DNA of 64,000 nucleotides from Ancalomicrobiaceae bacterium S20 (GCA_040269895.1 CP158568.1:2512716-2576715), one strand, 5' to 3'; shown: positions 36,812 through 46,821, numbered from the stretch's first letter. The notes: generated from the sequence alone by a model not told the origin. Made by a program: numbers and translations.

Positions 36812-37333
36812 TCACTTCACGAAGTCCCCGCACTTCTCCGTCGCCGTGTCGCCACCCCAGGGCATGATCGGCACGCTCGACGTTGAGTTCTTGGGGCTGC
36901 CTTCGACGAGCTTGTCGGAATAGACCATGTAGACGAGCACGTTGCGCTTGGCGTCGCAGCCGCGGACGATCTGCATCTTCTTGAAGAACAGCGACCGGCG
37001 CTGGCGGAACATGTCGCCGCCCTGCTCGACCTTGGCCTTGAACTTGATCGGACCGATCTGCCGGCAGGCGAGCGAAATGTCCGAGACCTCCTCCGCAACG
37101 CCGAACATGCCGGCGACGCCGCCCTTCTCCGGCACGGTGAAGTGGCAGGCCACGCCCTCGACCTCCGGGTCGTCGATACCGTAGACCGCGAGCTTGTGAT
37201 CGGGGGTCAGCAGCTTGAACACGGTCGAGCGCTTGAAGATCAGGTCCGGCTCCTCGGCGCGCGCCGCCGGGCTCGCGGCGGTGAGCATGCCCGCGAGGGC
37301 GGCGAACGCGAGAATCGCGTGGCGTTTCGACAT
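36812..37333 (-). CDS. creA: CreA family periplasmic protein
   Basis: A 173-residue exported protein with a signal peptide (MSKRHAILAFAALAGMLTAA, cleavage after ARA around residue 26). The body follows the CreA family: IFKRSTVFKLLTPDHKLAVYGIDDPEVEGVACHF, a conserved pair of cysteines (VACHF and SLACRQI), and FFKKMQIVRGCDAKRNVLVYMVYSDKL. Function is not known in any organism. It is a single gene followed by the region before cysS; the gene upstream, 332 nt away, is divergent. Confidence 0.9.
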   Translation of the reverse strand: MSKRHAILAFAALAGMLTAASPAARAEEPDLIFKRSTVFKLLTPDHKLAVYGIDDPEVEGVACHFTVPEKGGVAGMFGVAEEVSDISLACRQIGPIKFKAKVEQGGDMFRQRRSLFFKKMQIVRGCDAKRNVLVYMVYSDKLVEGSPKNSTSSVPIMPWGGDTATEKCGDFVK

Positions 37334-37665
37334 CGAGCGGTCTCCCCGGATCGCAACCGCCCCTCACCCGAACACGGGCGCGCGGACGATCCCCGCTCCG
37401 ATGTAGGCGCCCGAGCGCTGCAGCGCGAGAGGCGACGACCGCGTATAGTCCCGTCCAACGGCGGTCGGCGACGCATCGAATCATGCTTAACGATTTCCGA
37501 AGGGCTGGCTGTCACTCTGGTGTCAGCCCGTCCGGGCGGTGCCCACAGACGTCGCGCGGGCCACTGGTCCCTCGAGGTCGCGGCCCTCGCGACGCGCGGC
37601 TTGAGGCGCGGGAAGCCGCCCTATATTCCAGACGCGACCAAGACGATTGAGAGTGCGGAACGACG
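37334..37665. other. divergent intergenic region, creA / DUF2865 gene
   Basis: No gene is supported in these 332 bases. The only AT-richer piece is near 37478-37500 (including a single TTAACG half-site of the CtrA type). It probably carries the two divergent promoters. Confidence 0.4.
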
Positions 37666-39096
37666 ATGCGAGCGAACGCGGCACGATCGGACACGCGAGC
37701 GGCGGGGCGAACGCTCCGCTGCACGGTCGTGCGCGCCGGGGCGTTGCTCGTCGCGCTCGCCGCTCCGGCGATGGCGATCGAACCCGAGGCCTGCAACGCG
37801 CTGCGCGGCCGGTTGGCTGCGCTCGACAAGGCCGGCACCTCGGAAGCCTCGCAGTGGGGCGAGGCGATCCAGAAGCAGCGCGAGGCGTTCGAACGCGGGC
37901 GCGCCCAGTACGAGCGCTATTGCAGTCCGTCGCTGTTCGGCGGCGGCCCCGATCCGCGCTGCCCGGCGATCACGCAGCGCAATGCCGAGATGCAGCGCAA
38001 TCTCGCCCAGCTGGAAAAGCGCTATCAGCGGATGGGCGCGGCCGGCCCGCGCGCCGAGCGGCTGAACGTACTCGCGTCGCTGAAGGCCTACGGCTGCACC
38101 GATCCGCGGCAGGCGCCGGTCGACCAGCGGCAGGCCGCCGACACGCGCGGCACCGTCACGGCGCGCTGGGGCGCCGACAACGGTGCGCCACTGTCGGCGG
38201 GAGGCCCGACCACGCGACCGGCGCCGGCCGGACGATATGCGGTGCCCGGCGGGACGTCCGACGGGCGCACCATCGTGCTGCAGGGTCCGAACGGTCCGAC
38301 GCTCTATCGCGAGGACAACGGCCGGCTGATCCCGCTCGGCCCCGCGGCGGTTGCCAGCGCCGCGCCGCAGGCGAGCCAGCCGACCGGGCTGTTCGGCGCC
38401 TTGTTCGGCAGCGCGAACGACGCAACGCCGCCGGGCGTCGCCACGCGCAGCGAAGCCACATTGGCCGAGCCGAGCACCGACATGCCCGAGGGCGAGCTGC
38501 CGAGCGAGGGCGGCGCCTATCGCACGCTCTGCGTCCGCACCTGCGACGGCTACTATTTCCCGATCTCCTACGCGACCAGCCGCGCCCGCTTCGCGACCGA
38601 CGCGCGCGTCTGCCAAGCGATGTGCCCCGGCACCGAAACGCGGCTGTTCGTCCACCGCAATCCGGGCGAGGACAGCGAACAGGCGATCTCGGCCGATGGC
38701 GAGGGTATCCCCTACACCCGGCTGCCGAACGCCATGCGCTATCGCCGCGAGGTCGTGTCCGGCTGTGCCTGCGGGCGCGCCGACCCGACGCTGCTGCCGG
38801 CGTCGATCGACAGCGACCCGACCGTGAAGCGGCGCTCCGTCGAGGTCGGCGACCTGCGTCCGGAGCTGCCGTTGCCGCGCCCACGGCCGCGCGCGGACGA
38901 CGATCCGGATACGGAATGGAACCGCGCCAACGGCTTCGTGCCGCGCGCGATCGATCCGACGCCGGTCGAGGCGGCCGCTCCCCCAGGCCCCTACCCCGAG
39001 GCGGGCGGCGCGGCTCCTGCGAACGCGTCCGTTGGTGCGGGTTCTGGACCGCGTAAGGTCAGGGTAGTCGGGCCAAAGTATTTCGCCGGCCAATAA
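37666..39096 (+). CDS. DUF2865 domain-containing exported protein
   Basis: A 476-residue protein of a family largely confined to Rhizobiales. A signal peptide (hydrophobic core [16 protein letters not shown]) is followed by a helical segment with paired cysteines ([13 protein letters not shown]...DPRCPAI), a low-complexity Pro/Ala/Gly middle, and the DUF2865 core [27 protein letters not shown] with [14 protein letters not shown] and CACG: a Cys-rich domain probably held by disulfides in the periplasm or envelope. The C-terminus is proline-rich. Function unknown. Its last 38 bases overlap the 3' end of the convergent gltX gene. Confidence 0.85.
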   Translation: MRANAARSDTRAAGRTLRCTVVRAGALLVALAAPAMAIEPEACNALRGRLAALDKAGTSEASQWGEAIQKQREAFERGRAQYERYCSPSLFGGGPDPRCPAITQRNAEMQRNLAQLEKRYQRMGAAGPRAERLNVLASLKAYGCTDPRQAPVDQRQAADTRGTVTARWGADNGAPLSAGGPTTRPAPAGRYAVPGGTSDGRTIVLQGPNGPTLYREDNGRLIPLGPAAVASAAPQASQPTGLFGALFGSANDATPPGVATRSEATLAEPSTDMPEGELPSEGGAYRTLCVRTCDGYYFPISYATSRARFATDARVCQAMCPGTETRLFVHRNPGEDSEQAISADGEGIPYTRLPNAMRYRREVVSGCACGRADPTLLPASIDSDPTVKRRSVEVGDLRPELPLPRPRPRADDDPDTEWNRANGFVPRAIDPTPVEAAAPPGPYPEAGGAAPANASVGAGSGPRKVRVVGPKYFAGQ

Positions 39097-40390
39097 GCGG
39101 CAGCAGCCGCTTCAATTCCGGACCGTGATCGAGGCCGGTCAAAGCCTGCCGGAGCGGCATGAACAGCGCCCGGCCCTTTCGGCCGGTCGCGGCACCGACG
39201 ATCTTGGTCCAGGTGCCCCAGGTCGTCTCGTCCCACGGCTCCTCGGGCAATAAGGCCTTGGCAGCGCCCAGGAAGTCGACATCCTCGGCCGCGACGACCG
39301 GCTCGATCGGGCCTTCGACCACCCGCCACCACAGCGCCGCGTCGACGACCTTGGCGAGATTGTCGCGCACCGCGAACCAGAATGCCTCGCCGCCGCCGAT
39401 ACCGAGCGCGGCGAGACGATCGGCGACGGTGGCGTGATCGAGCTTGTGCACGAGCCGGGCGTTGAGCGCGTCGAGCTCGTGCGGATCGAATTTGGCGGTC
39501 GAGCGCGAGACATGCGCGAGATCGACATGGGCGGCGAGTTCGTCGAGGTTTCGATAGGCATGCACCTCATCGGAGGTGCCGGTCAGCACAGCGATCGAAG
39601 CCACCGCCATTGCCTCATAGCCGTCACGACGCAGCGTGCGGAGGGACAGCGCGCCGCTGCGCTTCGAGAACGCCTCGCCCGCCGTGGTCGCCAAGAGGTT
39701 CGCATGGGCGAACACCGGCACGGCGCCGCCGAGCGCCTGAATGATCGCGATCTGGACGCCGGTGTTGGTGACGTGATCCTCGCCGCGGATCACATGGGTG
39801 ATGCCCATCTCGATGTCATCGACGACCGAGGGCAACGTATAGAGGTAGGTGCCGTCCTCGCGGACCAGGATCGGGTCGGAGAGCGAGGTCGTCTCGACGC
39901 GCTCCTCGCCGCGGACCAGATCGGTCCAGGACACGGGCGCGCCGTCGAGCTTGAAGCGCCAGTGCGGCTTGCGGCCGGCGGCTTCGAGCGCGGCCCGCTC
40001 GGCATCGCTCAGCGCCAGCGCGGCGCGATCGTAGATCGGCGGCAGGCCGCGGGCGCGCTGACGCGCGCGGCGGCGTTCGAGTTCGTCGGCGGTCTCGTAG
40101 CAGGGGTAGAGCCGGCCATTGGCCTTGAGCGTCTCGACCGCCGCATCATAGAGCGCCGTCCGTTCCGACTGGCGGTGCAGCTCGTGCGGCGTGATGCCGA
40201 GCCAGGCCAGGTCCTCGCCGATCGCGAGCCGATACTCGTCGCGGCAGCGTTCGACATCGGTATCGTCGATGCGCAACACGAATTGGCCGCCATGGCTCAG
40301 GGCAAACAGCCAGTTGAGCAGCGCGGGGCGCGCATTGCCGATATGGAGATAGCCGGTCGGCGACGGAGCGAAACGGACTTTGACGGTCAT
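39059..40390 (-). CDS. gltX: glutamate--tRNA ligase
   Basis: A 443-residue class I GluRS. HIGH box is HIGN in [21 protein letters not shown] and the KMSKS box is the variant [10 protein letters not shown]. It is the shorter of the two GluRS types usual in alphaproteobacteria (GltX2-like), many of which carry two gltX genes with different tRNA-Glu/tRNA-Gln preference; which tRNA this one charges cannot be told here. The start at 40390 gives the normal N-terminus [13 protein letters not shown]. It overlaps the DUF2865 gene tail to tail by 38 bases. Confidence 0.93.
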   Translation of the reverse strand: MTVKVRFAPSPTGYLHIGNARPALLNWLFALSHGGQFVLRIDDTDVERCRDEYRLAIGEDLAWLGITPHELHRQSERTALYDAAVETLKANGRLYPCYETADELERRRARQRARGLPPIYDRAALALSDAERAALEAAGRKPHWRFKLDGAPVSWTDLVRGEERVETTSLSDPILVREDGTYLYTLPSVVDDIEMGITHVIRGEDHVTNTGVQIAIIQALGGAVPVFAHANLLATTAGEAFSKRSGALSLRTLRRDGYEAMAVASIAVLTGTSDEVHAYRNLDELAAHVDLAHVSRSTAKFDPHELDALNARLVHKLDHATVADRLAALGIGGGEAFWFAVRDNLAKVVDAALWWRVVEGPIEPVVAAEDVDFLGAAKALLPEEPWDETTWGTWTKIVGAATGRKGRALFMPLRQALTGLDHGPELKRLLPLIGRRNTLARLP

Positions 40391-40479
40391 GCCGGGCTTT
40401 TAAACGCAGGCCGCGCGGCGGGGAAGCGAAAAGCCGATGTCGCCTCGGCGCCGCAGCCGGTGGCGTCTCGCGGTGCGCG

Positions 40480-40508
40480 TTGGAATTGCGACGCGGCGAT
40501 GCTATCTT
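40480..40508 (+). promoter_or_regulatory. sigma-70-type promoter for a candidate small RNA
   Basis: TTGGAA (40480-40485), a 17-base spacer and TATCTT (40503-40508) fit a housekeeping promoter closely. The nearest downstream protein genes are both on the other strand, so the product would be a stand-alone RNA starting near 40514. Confidence 0.45.
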
Positions 40509-40510
40509 AC

Positions 40511-40675
40511 CGGAGTGAGGGACGGGCTCTCGCCCGCCCCTCCGTCTTATGATGCGAATTGGACCCGGAAAGTCAGCTGCCAGGCCGTCCGGGTCCTCTT
40601 CACCTCGATAAGGATGGCGAACGGTTTCCACCGCATGGCCATTCCCTCCGGTTGATCGGCGAGGCCGTCGCCTCG
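40511..40675 (+). ncRNA. candidate structured small RNA
   Basis: Downstream of the promoter at 40480 there are three hairpins in about 165 bases. The first pairs CGGAG (40511-40515) with CTCCG (40540-40544) and continues inward to GCCCG around a TCTC loop. The second has perfect 9-bp arms GGACCCGGA (40561-40569) and TCCGGGTCC (40588-40596). The third is CGAGGC (40660-40665) with GCCTCG (40670-40675). I cannot match it to 6S, SRP, tmRNA or RNase P RNA. The ends are approximate. No clear U-run ends the last hairpin, so termination is uncertain. Confidence 0.35.
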
Positions 40676-40869
40676 GTTGGGGTGGCCCATCGCCCCGAAT
40701 GCGCCCCTGGCGAGCGCAAGCTGCTTTTGCCGATCACGCGAGCGATGCTACCTGCACGCTACGGAGTTGCAACTTTCGGACGAAATTCAAACCCGCGAGA
40801 TGTCGGTGTCGAACCGCGCATAGCCGTTCGAGCGGTCGCGGCGACTGACCGGCGTCGGCGCCCCCGGCC

Positions 40870-42594
40870 TCAAAAATCGACCAGATCCCGCCGCGGCGCC
40901 TTCTGCCCCGCAGGCGTGTCGAACACGACCGGCGTGCCCGGATCGCGAAAGCCGTTGGTGATCGGGTAGCGGCGATCGCGGCCGAAGTTGCGGCGGGTCA
41001 GCTTGACGCCCGGTGCGGCCTGGCGACGCTTGTATTCGGCGATGTAGAGCAGCCGCTCGATCCGGCGCACCGTCGCCTCCTCGTAGCCGGCGGCGACGAT
41101 CTCGGCGACGCTGCGCTCGTCCTCGACCAGCGCCTCGAGGATCGCGTCGAGCGCATCGTAGGGCGGCAGCGAATCCTGGTCGGTCTGGTTCTCGCGCAGT
41201 TCCGCGCTCGGCGCCTTGGTCAGGATGCGATCGGGGATCACCTCGCCGGCGGTCCCGAGCGCGTCCGGCGGCACATGCGCGTTGCGCCAGCGGCAGAGCG
41301 CGTAGACCTCGCCCTTGTAGAGATCCTTGATCGGATTGAAGCCGCCATTCATGTCGCCGTAGAGCGTGGCGTAACCGACCGACATCTCCGACTTGTTGCC
41401 GGTGGTCAGCACCATCGGGCCGAACTTGTTGGAGATCGCCATCAGGATCGTGCCGCGCGCACGCGACTGAAGGTTTTCTTCCGTGATGTCCGGCGCGCGA
41501 CCCTCGAAGACCGGCGTGAGCAGCGCGTTGAAGCCTTCGACGGCCGGCGCGATCGGCACCACGTCGTAGCGGATGCCGAGCGCTTCGGCGCAGGCGCGCG
41601 CATCCTCCAGGCTCTCCGTCGAGGTGTAGCGGTAGGGCAGCATCACGGCGTGGACGCGCTCGGGACCGAGCGCGTCGACCGCCATCGCCGCGACCAGCGC
41701 GGAATCGACGCCGCCCGACAGGCCGAACACCACGCCCGGAAACCGGTTCTTGTTCACATAGTCGCGCAGGCCCAGGACGCAGGCGGCGTAGTCGGCCGCG
41801 TCGCCCTCAACGATCGAGGCACGCGGACCCGGCACGATGCGCCAGCCGCCGGACGCGCGTTCCAGCGTCACCGTCGAAAAGTCCTCGCGGAACGACGGCA
41901 TCTGCAGCGCCAGCGCGCCGTTCGGATCGAGCGCGAAAGAGGCGCCGTCGAAGACCAGTTCGTCCTGACCACCGACACGGTTCAGGTAGATCAGCGGCAG
42001 GCCCGTCTCGGTCACGCGCGCGACCGAGACATTGAAGCGCTCGTCCATGACGCCGCGCCGATAGGGCGAGCCGTTCGGCACCAGCAGGAACTCGCCGCCG
42101 GTCTCATGGATGCATTCGGTCGGCTCCGGCCCCCAGATGTCCTCGCAGATCGGCACGCCGATCCGGACGCCGCGAAACGCGATCGGACCCGGCAGCGGGC
42201 CGGGCGTGAACACGCGCTTTTCGTCGAAGACGCCGTAGTTCGGCAGGTCGACCTTGTAGCGGACGGTCTCGACCTTGCCGCCGTCGAGCAGCGCGACGGC
42301 ATTATAGAGCTTGTCGCCGTCGCGCCAGGGCGTGCCGATCAGCACGGCCGGCCCCCCATCGGCGGTGTCGGCCGCGAGTTCCGCGACCGCGCGCATGCAG
42401 GCGGCCTGGAAGGCCGGCTTCAGCACGAGATCCTCCGGCGGGTAGCCGGCGATGTGCAGCTCGGGCAGGAGCAGCAGGTCCGCGCCGGCCTCGGCCGCAC
42501 GGGCGCGGGCGGCGCGGGCCGTCTTCAGGTTGGCGGCGACGTCGCCGACGAGCGCGTCGACTTGGGCGAGGGCGATGACGAGACGGTCGGTCAT
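40870..42594 (-). CDS. nadE: glutamine-dependent NAD+ synthetase
   Basis: A 574-residue two-domain enzyme making NAD+ from deamido-NAD+. The N-terminal nitrilase-like glutaminase (about 1-260) shows the Glu-Lys-Cys triad: Glu in LLLLPELHIAGYPPEDL, Lys in RYKVDLPNYGVFDEKRVF, Cys in GVPICEDIWG. The C-terminal ATP-pyrophosphatase synthetase domain begins with FGLSGGVDSALVAAMAVDALG and continues to MSVGYATLYGDMNGGFNPIKDL. Ammonia made in the first domain is channelled to the second. It is preceded by the dioxygenase gene on the same strand with a 74-nt gap. Confidence 0.95.
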   Translation of the reverse strand: MTDRLVIALAQVDALVGDVAANLKTARAARARAAEAGADLLLLPELHIAGYPPEDLVLKPAFQAACMRAVAELAADTADGGPAVLIGTPWRDGDKLYNAVALLDGGKVETVRYKVDLPNYGVFDEKRVFTPGPLPGPIAFRGVRIGVPICEDIWGPEPTECIHETGGEFLLVPNGSPYRRGVMDERFNVSVARVTETGLPLIYLNRVGGQDELVFDGASFALDPNGALALQMPSFREDFSTVTLERASGGWRIVPGPRASIVEGDAADYAACVLGLRDYVNKNRFPGVVFGLSGGVDSALVAAMAVDALGPERVHAVMLPYRYTSTESLEDARACAEALGIRYDVVPIAPAVEGFNALLTPVFEGRAPDITEENLQSRARGTILMAISNKFGPMVLTTGNKSEMSVGYATLYGDMNGGFNPIKDLYKGEVYALCRWRNAHVPPDALGTAGEVIPDRILTKAPSAELRENQTDQDSLPPYDALDAILEALVEDERSVAEIVAAGYEEATVRRIERLLYIAEYKRRQAAPGVKLTRRNFGRDRRYPITNGFRDPGTPVVFDTPAGQKAPRRDLVDF

Positions 42595-42668
42595 GGCACC
42601 GGTTTATCGCGAGTTCGGACCTCGGACAACGTCATGATCCGGCAGCAGATCCGCTCCGGGCTCCGGGC

Positions 42669-43457
42669 TCAGCCGAACCGGTAGGCGTCGAGCGCCAGCA
42701 CGCCGTACTGATGCGAGTGATGCACGCGCTCCACCGCGCCGAGGCCGCCGGCGCCGAGCGCGACGAACAGCGGCAGCAGGTGCTCGTCGGTCGGATGGTT
42801 GCGCTCGGCCTCCGGGGCACGGGCGCGATAGTCCAGCAAAGCCTCGAGATCGCCGGCCAGGATCCGCTCATGCATCCAGTCGGCAAAGGCCGAAACCCAG
42901 ACCGGAACGGGGTCGTTCTCAGGCCGCATGCCGCCGGCGCGGAACACCTCGCGCAGATTGTGGGTCAGCGAACCCGAGCCGATTACCAGGATGTCCTCCA
43001 TCCCGAGCGTCGCCAGCGCCCGACCGACGGCATAGTGATGCGCGGGATCGCGGTTGGGCTGGATGGAGAGCTGCACGACCGGCACATCGGCATCCGGATA
43101 GAGGAGCTTCAGCGGCACCCAGGTGCCGTGGTCGTAACCGCGGTTGCGCGCGATCGCCGGGGCGATGCCGGCCGCGTCGAGAAGCCCGGCCACCTTGACC
43201 GCGACCAGCGGATCGCCGGGCGCCGGATAGACGATTTCGTAGAGTTCCGGCTCGAAACCACCGAAGTCGTAGATCATGCCCGGCTGCTCATCGACGATCA
43301 CGGTCGGTCGGCCGGACGGGAAATGCGCCGAGGCGATCACGATCGCACGCGGCTTGCCGAGGGCCGCGCCATAGCCGGCGAGGAAATCGCGGGCTTGGGA
43401 ATTGCGAATGATCAGGTTCGGCGCGCCATGGGAGACGAACAGGGCTGGCATTGACAT
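42669..43457 (-). CDS. DODA-type extradiol aromatic ring-opening dioxygenase (class III, YgiD-like)
   Basis: A 262-residue LigB-superfamily protein. The N-terminus MSMPALFVSHGAPNLII carries the first conserved His, ASAHFPSG and YDHGTWVPLKLLYP the others, and SGSLTHNLREV the last. These residues bind zinc or iron in plant DOPA-dioxygenase and bacterial YgiD. Bacterial members cleave DOPA-like catechols in vitro; the natural substrate here is unknown. The start at 43457 is chosen for homology. It diverges from the benzoate-type transporter gene, an arrangement that hints at aromatic compounds but does not prove it. Confidence 0.85.
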   Translation of the reverse strand: MSMPALFVSHGAPNLIIRNSQARDFLAGYGAALGKPRAIVIASAHFPSGRPTVIVDEQPGMIYDFGGFEPELYEIVYPAPGDPLVAVKVAGLLDAAGIAPAIARNRGYDHGTWVPLKLLYPDADVPVVQLSIQPNRDPAHHYAVGRALATLGMEDILVIGSGSLTHNLREVFRAGGMRPENDPVPVWVSAFADWMHERILAGDLEALLDYRARAPEAERNHPTDEHLLPLFVALGAGGLGAVERVHHSHQYGVLALDAYRFG

Positions 43458-43682
43458 CGAACGGCTCCGAAGGCTCCCTCGCGGCGCGGGGCATGGCCGC
43501 GCAAGGCATGGCCGCGCCAAGAGACTGCAGGGCCGGAACCCGGTCAATCCCGCAAGACGGCCACGCAGCGTTCACGGCGGCCGAACGATCGCGGGTGGCC
43601 GCCTTGCCGAACAGGCCGTTGCAGCAGCGAACCGGCCGTGGTTCCCTCGGCGTCCTTCCAAACTCTCCGACGGAGCTCTCCC

Positions 43683-44858
43683 GTGCGATCCGACATCTCG
43701 GCCCAGGCGATCGCGGTCGGCGTGCTCGCCGCCTTCGTCGGCTTCGCCAGTTCCTTCGCGGTCGTGCTCAAGGGACTGACCGCGATCGGCGCGACGCCGG
43801 CCGAGGCGGCGTCGGGATTGATGGCGCTCTCGATCGGCATGGTGATCGGCTGCATCGGCCTGTCGCTCTGGACGCGCATGCCGATCAGCGCCGCGTGGTC
43901 GACGCCCGGCGCGGCCCTGCTCGCGGCGACGCCGGCGATCGAGGGCGGATTCGCCGCCGCGGTCGGCGCGTTCCTGGTTGCCGGCGGGCTGATCGTGATC
44001 GCGGGGCTGTGGCGGCCGCTCGGCCGCGCCGTGGCGTCGATCCCCGCCTCGCTCGCCAATGCGATGCTGGCCGGGGTCCTGCTCAATCTCTGCCTCGCGC
44101 CCGTGAAGGCCGTGCAGCAGAACCCGGCCTTCGGTCTCGCGATCGTCGGTACCTGGCTCGCGGTCGCCCAATGGAAGCGGCTCTGGGCGGTGCCGGCTGC
44201 GGCGCTGGTGACACTCGCGCTGATCGTCGCCTCGGCGAAGATCGCCCCCGGCGCCTTCGACCAGATCTGGCCGACCCCGGTGTTGGTCACGCCGCAGTTC
44301 ACCCTGCCGGCGCTGATCGGCATCGCGCTGCCGCTGTTCATCGTCACGATGGCCTCGCAGAACATCCCCGGCGTCGCCGTGCTGGCGGTGCACGGCTATC
44401 GGCCGGATCCAGGGCGGCTGTTCTGGTCGACCGGGCTCCTGACCGTGCTGGTCGCCCCGTTCGGCGGCCATGCGATGAACCTTGCAGCGATCACGGCGGC
44501 GCTCTGCGCCAATCCCGATGCGCATCCGGACCCGAAACGCCGCTATTGGGCCACGATCGCGAGCGGCGTGACCTATCTGCCGCTCGCCCTTGCGGCGGGC
44601 GCGGCGACCGCCTTCGTCGCCGCGACGCCGCCGATCCTGATCGAGGCCGTCGCCGGCCTCGCCCTGCTCGGCTCGTTCGGATCGGCCCTGCTCGGGGCCG
44701 TGACGGAGGTGAAGGACCGCGAGGCGGCCGTCGTGACGTTCCTGGTCACGGCCTCTGGCCTGTCGTTCTTCGGCATCGGCGGCGCGTTCTGGGGTCTCGT
44801 CGCAGGCGGTGGCGTGCTGGCGCTGATCCGCTGGCGCGCGGCCCGGAGCACCCCCTGA
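43683..44858 (+). CDS. benE: BenE-family benzoate/H+ symporter
   Basis: A 391-residue inner-membrane protein with about twelve hydrophobic segments, matching the BenE family throughout (early FVGFASSFAVVLKGLTAIGATPAEAASGL, and later MASQNIPGVAVL and PFGGHAMNLAAITAALCA). Named members import benzoate with protons, but many have never been tested. The GTG at 43683 (VRSDISAQAIAVG) is preferred because homology starts there; an earlier GTG at 43638 adds a non-conserved stretch. It is divergent from the extradiol dioxygenase gene. No benzoate ring-hydroxylating genes are in this window. Confidence 0.85.
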   Translation: MRSDISAQAIAVGVLAAFVGFASSFAVVLKGLTAIGATPAEAASGLMALSIGMVIGCIGLSLWTRMPISAAWSTPGAALLAATPAIEGGFAAAVGAFLVAGGLIVIAGLWRPLGRAVASIPASLANAMLAGVLLNLCLAPVKAVQQNPAFGLAIVGTWLAVAQWKRLWAVPAAALVTLALIVASAKIAPGAFDQIWPTPVLVTPQFTLPALIGIALPLFIVTMASQNIPGVAVLAVHGYRPDPGRLFWSTGLLTVLVAPFGGHAMNLAAITAALCANPDAHPDPKRRYWATIASGVTYLPLALAAGAATAFVAATPPILIEAVAGLALLGSFGSALLGAVTEVKDREAAVVTFLVTASGLSFFGIGGAFWGLVAGGGVLALIRWRAARSTP

Positions 44859-44934
44859 ACCGCACATTCGGATCACGCGGCATGCCGCCGGCCGTGCTCG
44901 CCCGAACGCGCCGCGCCCGAACCCGAAACGAAAA

Positions 44935-44954
44935 CGGCGGCCCGGAGGCCGCCG
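44935..44954 (-). terminator. rho-independent terminator of the DAHP synthase gene
   Basis: CGGCGGCC (44935-44942) and GGCCGCCG (44947-44954) form a perfect 8-bp stem with loop CGGA. On the minus strand it is followed by GTTTTCGTTTC, a T-rich tail, 37 bases after the DAHP synthase stop. Confidence 0.75.
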
Positions 44955-44991
44955 CGATCGATTGTCCGTTGTTCCGAACCGGCCGGGCGGA

Positions 44992-46422
44992 TCACTCCGC
45001 CGCGGCGAGAAGCGCGCTCGGACGCGAGGCGCGATCCTTCTTCAGCTCGGTCGCGATCAGGAAAGCGAGCTCCAGCGCCTGACGGGCGTTGAGGCGCGGA
45101 TCGCAGAGCGTGTCGTACTGGTTGCCGAGGTCGGTCTCCTGGATGGCGACCGCGCCGCCGAGGCACTCGGTGACGTTCTTGCCGGTCATCTCCAGATGCA
45201 CGCCGCCGGCGTAGCTGCCTTCGGCCCGGTGGATCTCGAAGAAGGTCTGCACCTCCTCGAGGATCCGATTGAACGGCCGGGTCTTGTGGCCGGTCGAGGA
45301 GGTGATCGTGTTGCCGTGCATCGGGTCGCACGACCAGATCACCTTGCGGCCCTCGCGCTCGACCGCGCGGATCAGCCCCGGCAGGTGCTTGCCGACCTTG
45401 TCGGAGCCGAAGCGCGCGATCAGCGTCAGCCGACCGGCCTTGTCCTCCGGGTTCAGCACGTCGATCAGGCGCAGCAGCGCATCGGGCTCGAGCGACGGGC
45501 CGCACTTGAGGCCGATCGGGTTCCGGATGCCGCGGAAGTACTCGACATGGGCATGATCGAGCTGGCGCGTGCGATCACCGATCCAGACCATATGCGCGGA
45601 GGTGTCGTACCAGCCGCCCTGCACCGAGTCCTCGCGGGTCAGCGCCTCCTCGTAAGGCAGCAGCAGTGCCTCGTGGCTCGTGTAGAAATGCACGCCCTGG
45701 AGCTGCTGGGCGGTCTCCGCGGAAATGCCGCAGGCCGCCATGAACTCGAGCGCCTCGGTGATGCGCTCGGCCACCTCCTTGTAATGCTCCGCGACGGGGC
45801 TGTCGGCGAGAGCATCCACCATCCAACGGTGCACGCGTTCGAGCTTGGCGTAGCCGCCGGTCGCGAAGCCGCGCAAGAGGTTCAGGGTCGCCGCCGACTG
45901 GCGGTAGACCATGCGCATGCGGTTCGGGTCCGGAATGCGGCTCTCGGGCGTGAACTCGAAGCCGTTGATGATATCGCCGCGGTAGGCCGGCAGTTCGACG
46001 TCGCCCCGCTTCTCGACGTTCGACGAGCGCGGCTTGGCGAACTGGCCGGCGATGCGGCCGATCTTCACCACCGGCAGCGCCGCCGAATAGGTCAGCGCCA
46101 CCGACATCGACAGGAACACCTTGAAGAAGTCGCGAATGTTGTCGGCCGAGTGCTCGGCGAAGCTCTCGGCGCAGTCGCCGCCCTGCAGGAGAAACGCCCG
46201 GCGCTCGGCCACGTCGCCGAGCGCGCGCTCGAGCTTGCGGACCTCGTCGGCAATCACCAGCGGCGGCCAGGTGCGCAGATCCTCCTCGACGGCCGCGAGA
46301 CGCGCGGCGTCCGGATACTCGGGGACCTGCACGATCGGCTTGGCGCGCCAGCTGTCCGGCCGCCAGGATTCGAGGCGTCCCGCTTCGCTCCTCCGGTCGT
46401 TCGCGCCCAGCTTCTCGATCAT
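44992..46422 (-). CDS. class II 3-deoxy-7-phosphoheptulonate (DAHP) synthase
   Basis: A 476-residue class II (plant/microbial AroA-II) DAHP synthase, the first step of the shikimate pathway: phosphoenolpyruvate plus erythrose 4-phosphate. The conserved core includes [13 protein letters not shown], the metal-binding cysteine of that motif, [11 protein letters not shown] and [10 protein letters not shown]. The length fits class II enzymes. ATG 46422 follows GGAG by about eight bases and is preferred to the GTG at 46431. Erythrose 4-phosphate for it comes from transketolase (tkt at 60.3 kb). It is a single gene with its own terminator. Confidence 0.95.
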   Translation of the reverse strand: MIEKLGANDRRSEAGRLESWRPDSWRAKPIVQVPEYPDAARLAAVEEDLRTWPPLVIADEVRKLERALGDVAERRAFLLQGGDCAESFAEHSADNIRDFFKVFLSMSVALTYSAALPVVKIGRIAGQFAKPRSSNVEKRGDVELPAYRGDIINGFEFTPESRIPDPNRMRMVYRQSAATLNLLRGFATGGYAKLERVHRWMVDALADSPVAEHYKEVAERITEALEFMAACGISAETAQQLQGVHFYTSHEALLLPYEEALTREDSVQGGWYDTSAHMVWIGDRTRQLDHAHVEYFRGIRNPIGLKCGPSLEPDALLRLIDVLNPEDKAGRLTLIARFGSDKVGKHLPGLIRAVEREGRKVIWSCDPMHGNTITSSTGHKTRPFNRILEEVQTFFEIHRAEGSYAGGVHLEMTGKNVTECLGGAVAIQETDLGNQYDTLCDPRLNARQALELAFLIATELKKDRASRPSALLAAAE

Positions 46423-46821
46423 CGCTTCCACTCCAATAGCCCGGCACCAGCGCCGCGCTCAAACGAAGGGGGCGTTATACACGTGCGCGTGGTTCGATGC
46501 CACTCCGGAAGGCGACCACCGCCAGCGCGGCCTCACGCCCCTTGGACTACACCCTCAAGACGACACAACCGACAGCACGGGGTGCGACGTAAATTCACAA
46601 CGTTGCGGGACTAAAATAACAGTCGAATTTACCGAATCCCGTTGAAAACCAACATAATATCAGCAATCCTGCTCAAGCATGACGTGTTGCGCGGAACCGT
46701 TACCGACTCGTCGGTTCGAATACTGCTCAATATAGCCATGTAGTGAAGCACCCCTGATGATTAGACATCGCCGGGGGTGCCGCGTCGTTGGGGTCGACGC
46801 GTCTAAAAAATGGGTTGAACC
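46423..46821. other. AT-rich intergenic region between DAHP synthase and GntR genes
   Basis: No gene is supported in these 399 bases. From about 46590 to 46820 base composition is clearly richer in A and T than the rest of the window. It carries the divergent promoters and the paired hairpins at 46748-46801. Confidence 0.6.
46748..46801 (+). promoter_or_regulatory. tandem hairpins in the leader of the GntR regulator gene
   Basis: GCACCCC (46748-46754) pairs with GGGGTGC (46774-46780). Immediately after it, CGCGTCG (46781-46787) pairs with CGACGCG (46795-46801), followed by TCTAAAAAA and then the start codon 21 bases on. They may be operators for the regulator itself or an RNA leader element. 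Confidence 0.4.

Larger units (their letters stand above)
40391..40869. other. long intergenic region between nadE and gltX
   Basis: No protein gene is supported in 479 bases lying between two minus-strand genes. On the plus strand it contains a good promoter and strong hairpins (listed separately), suggesting a small RNA. The gltX promoter should lie at its left edge. Confidence 0.6.

Noticed and set aside
40437-40969. Short plus-strand frames between nadE and gltX
   Set aside because: Translations look random and they overlap hairpin-rich sequence; a non-coding RNA explains the region better.
46590-46820. AT-rich stretch considered as a genomic island border
   Set aside because: The flanking genes have normal composition, and there is no integrase, tRNA or repeat pair; a promoter-rich spacer suffices.
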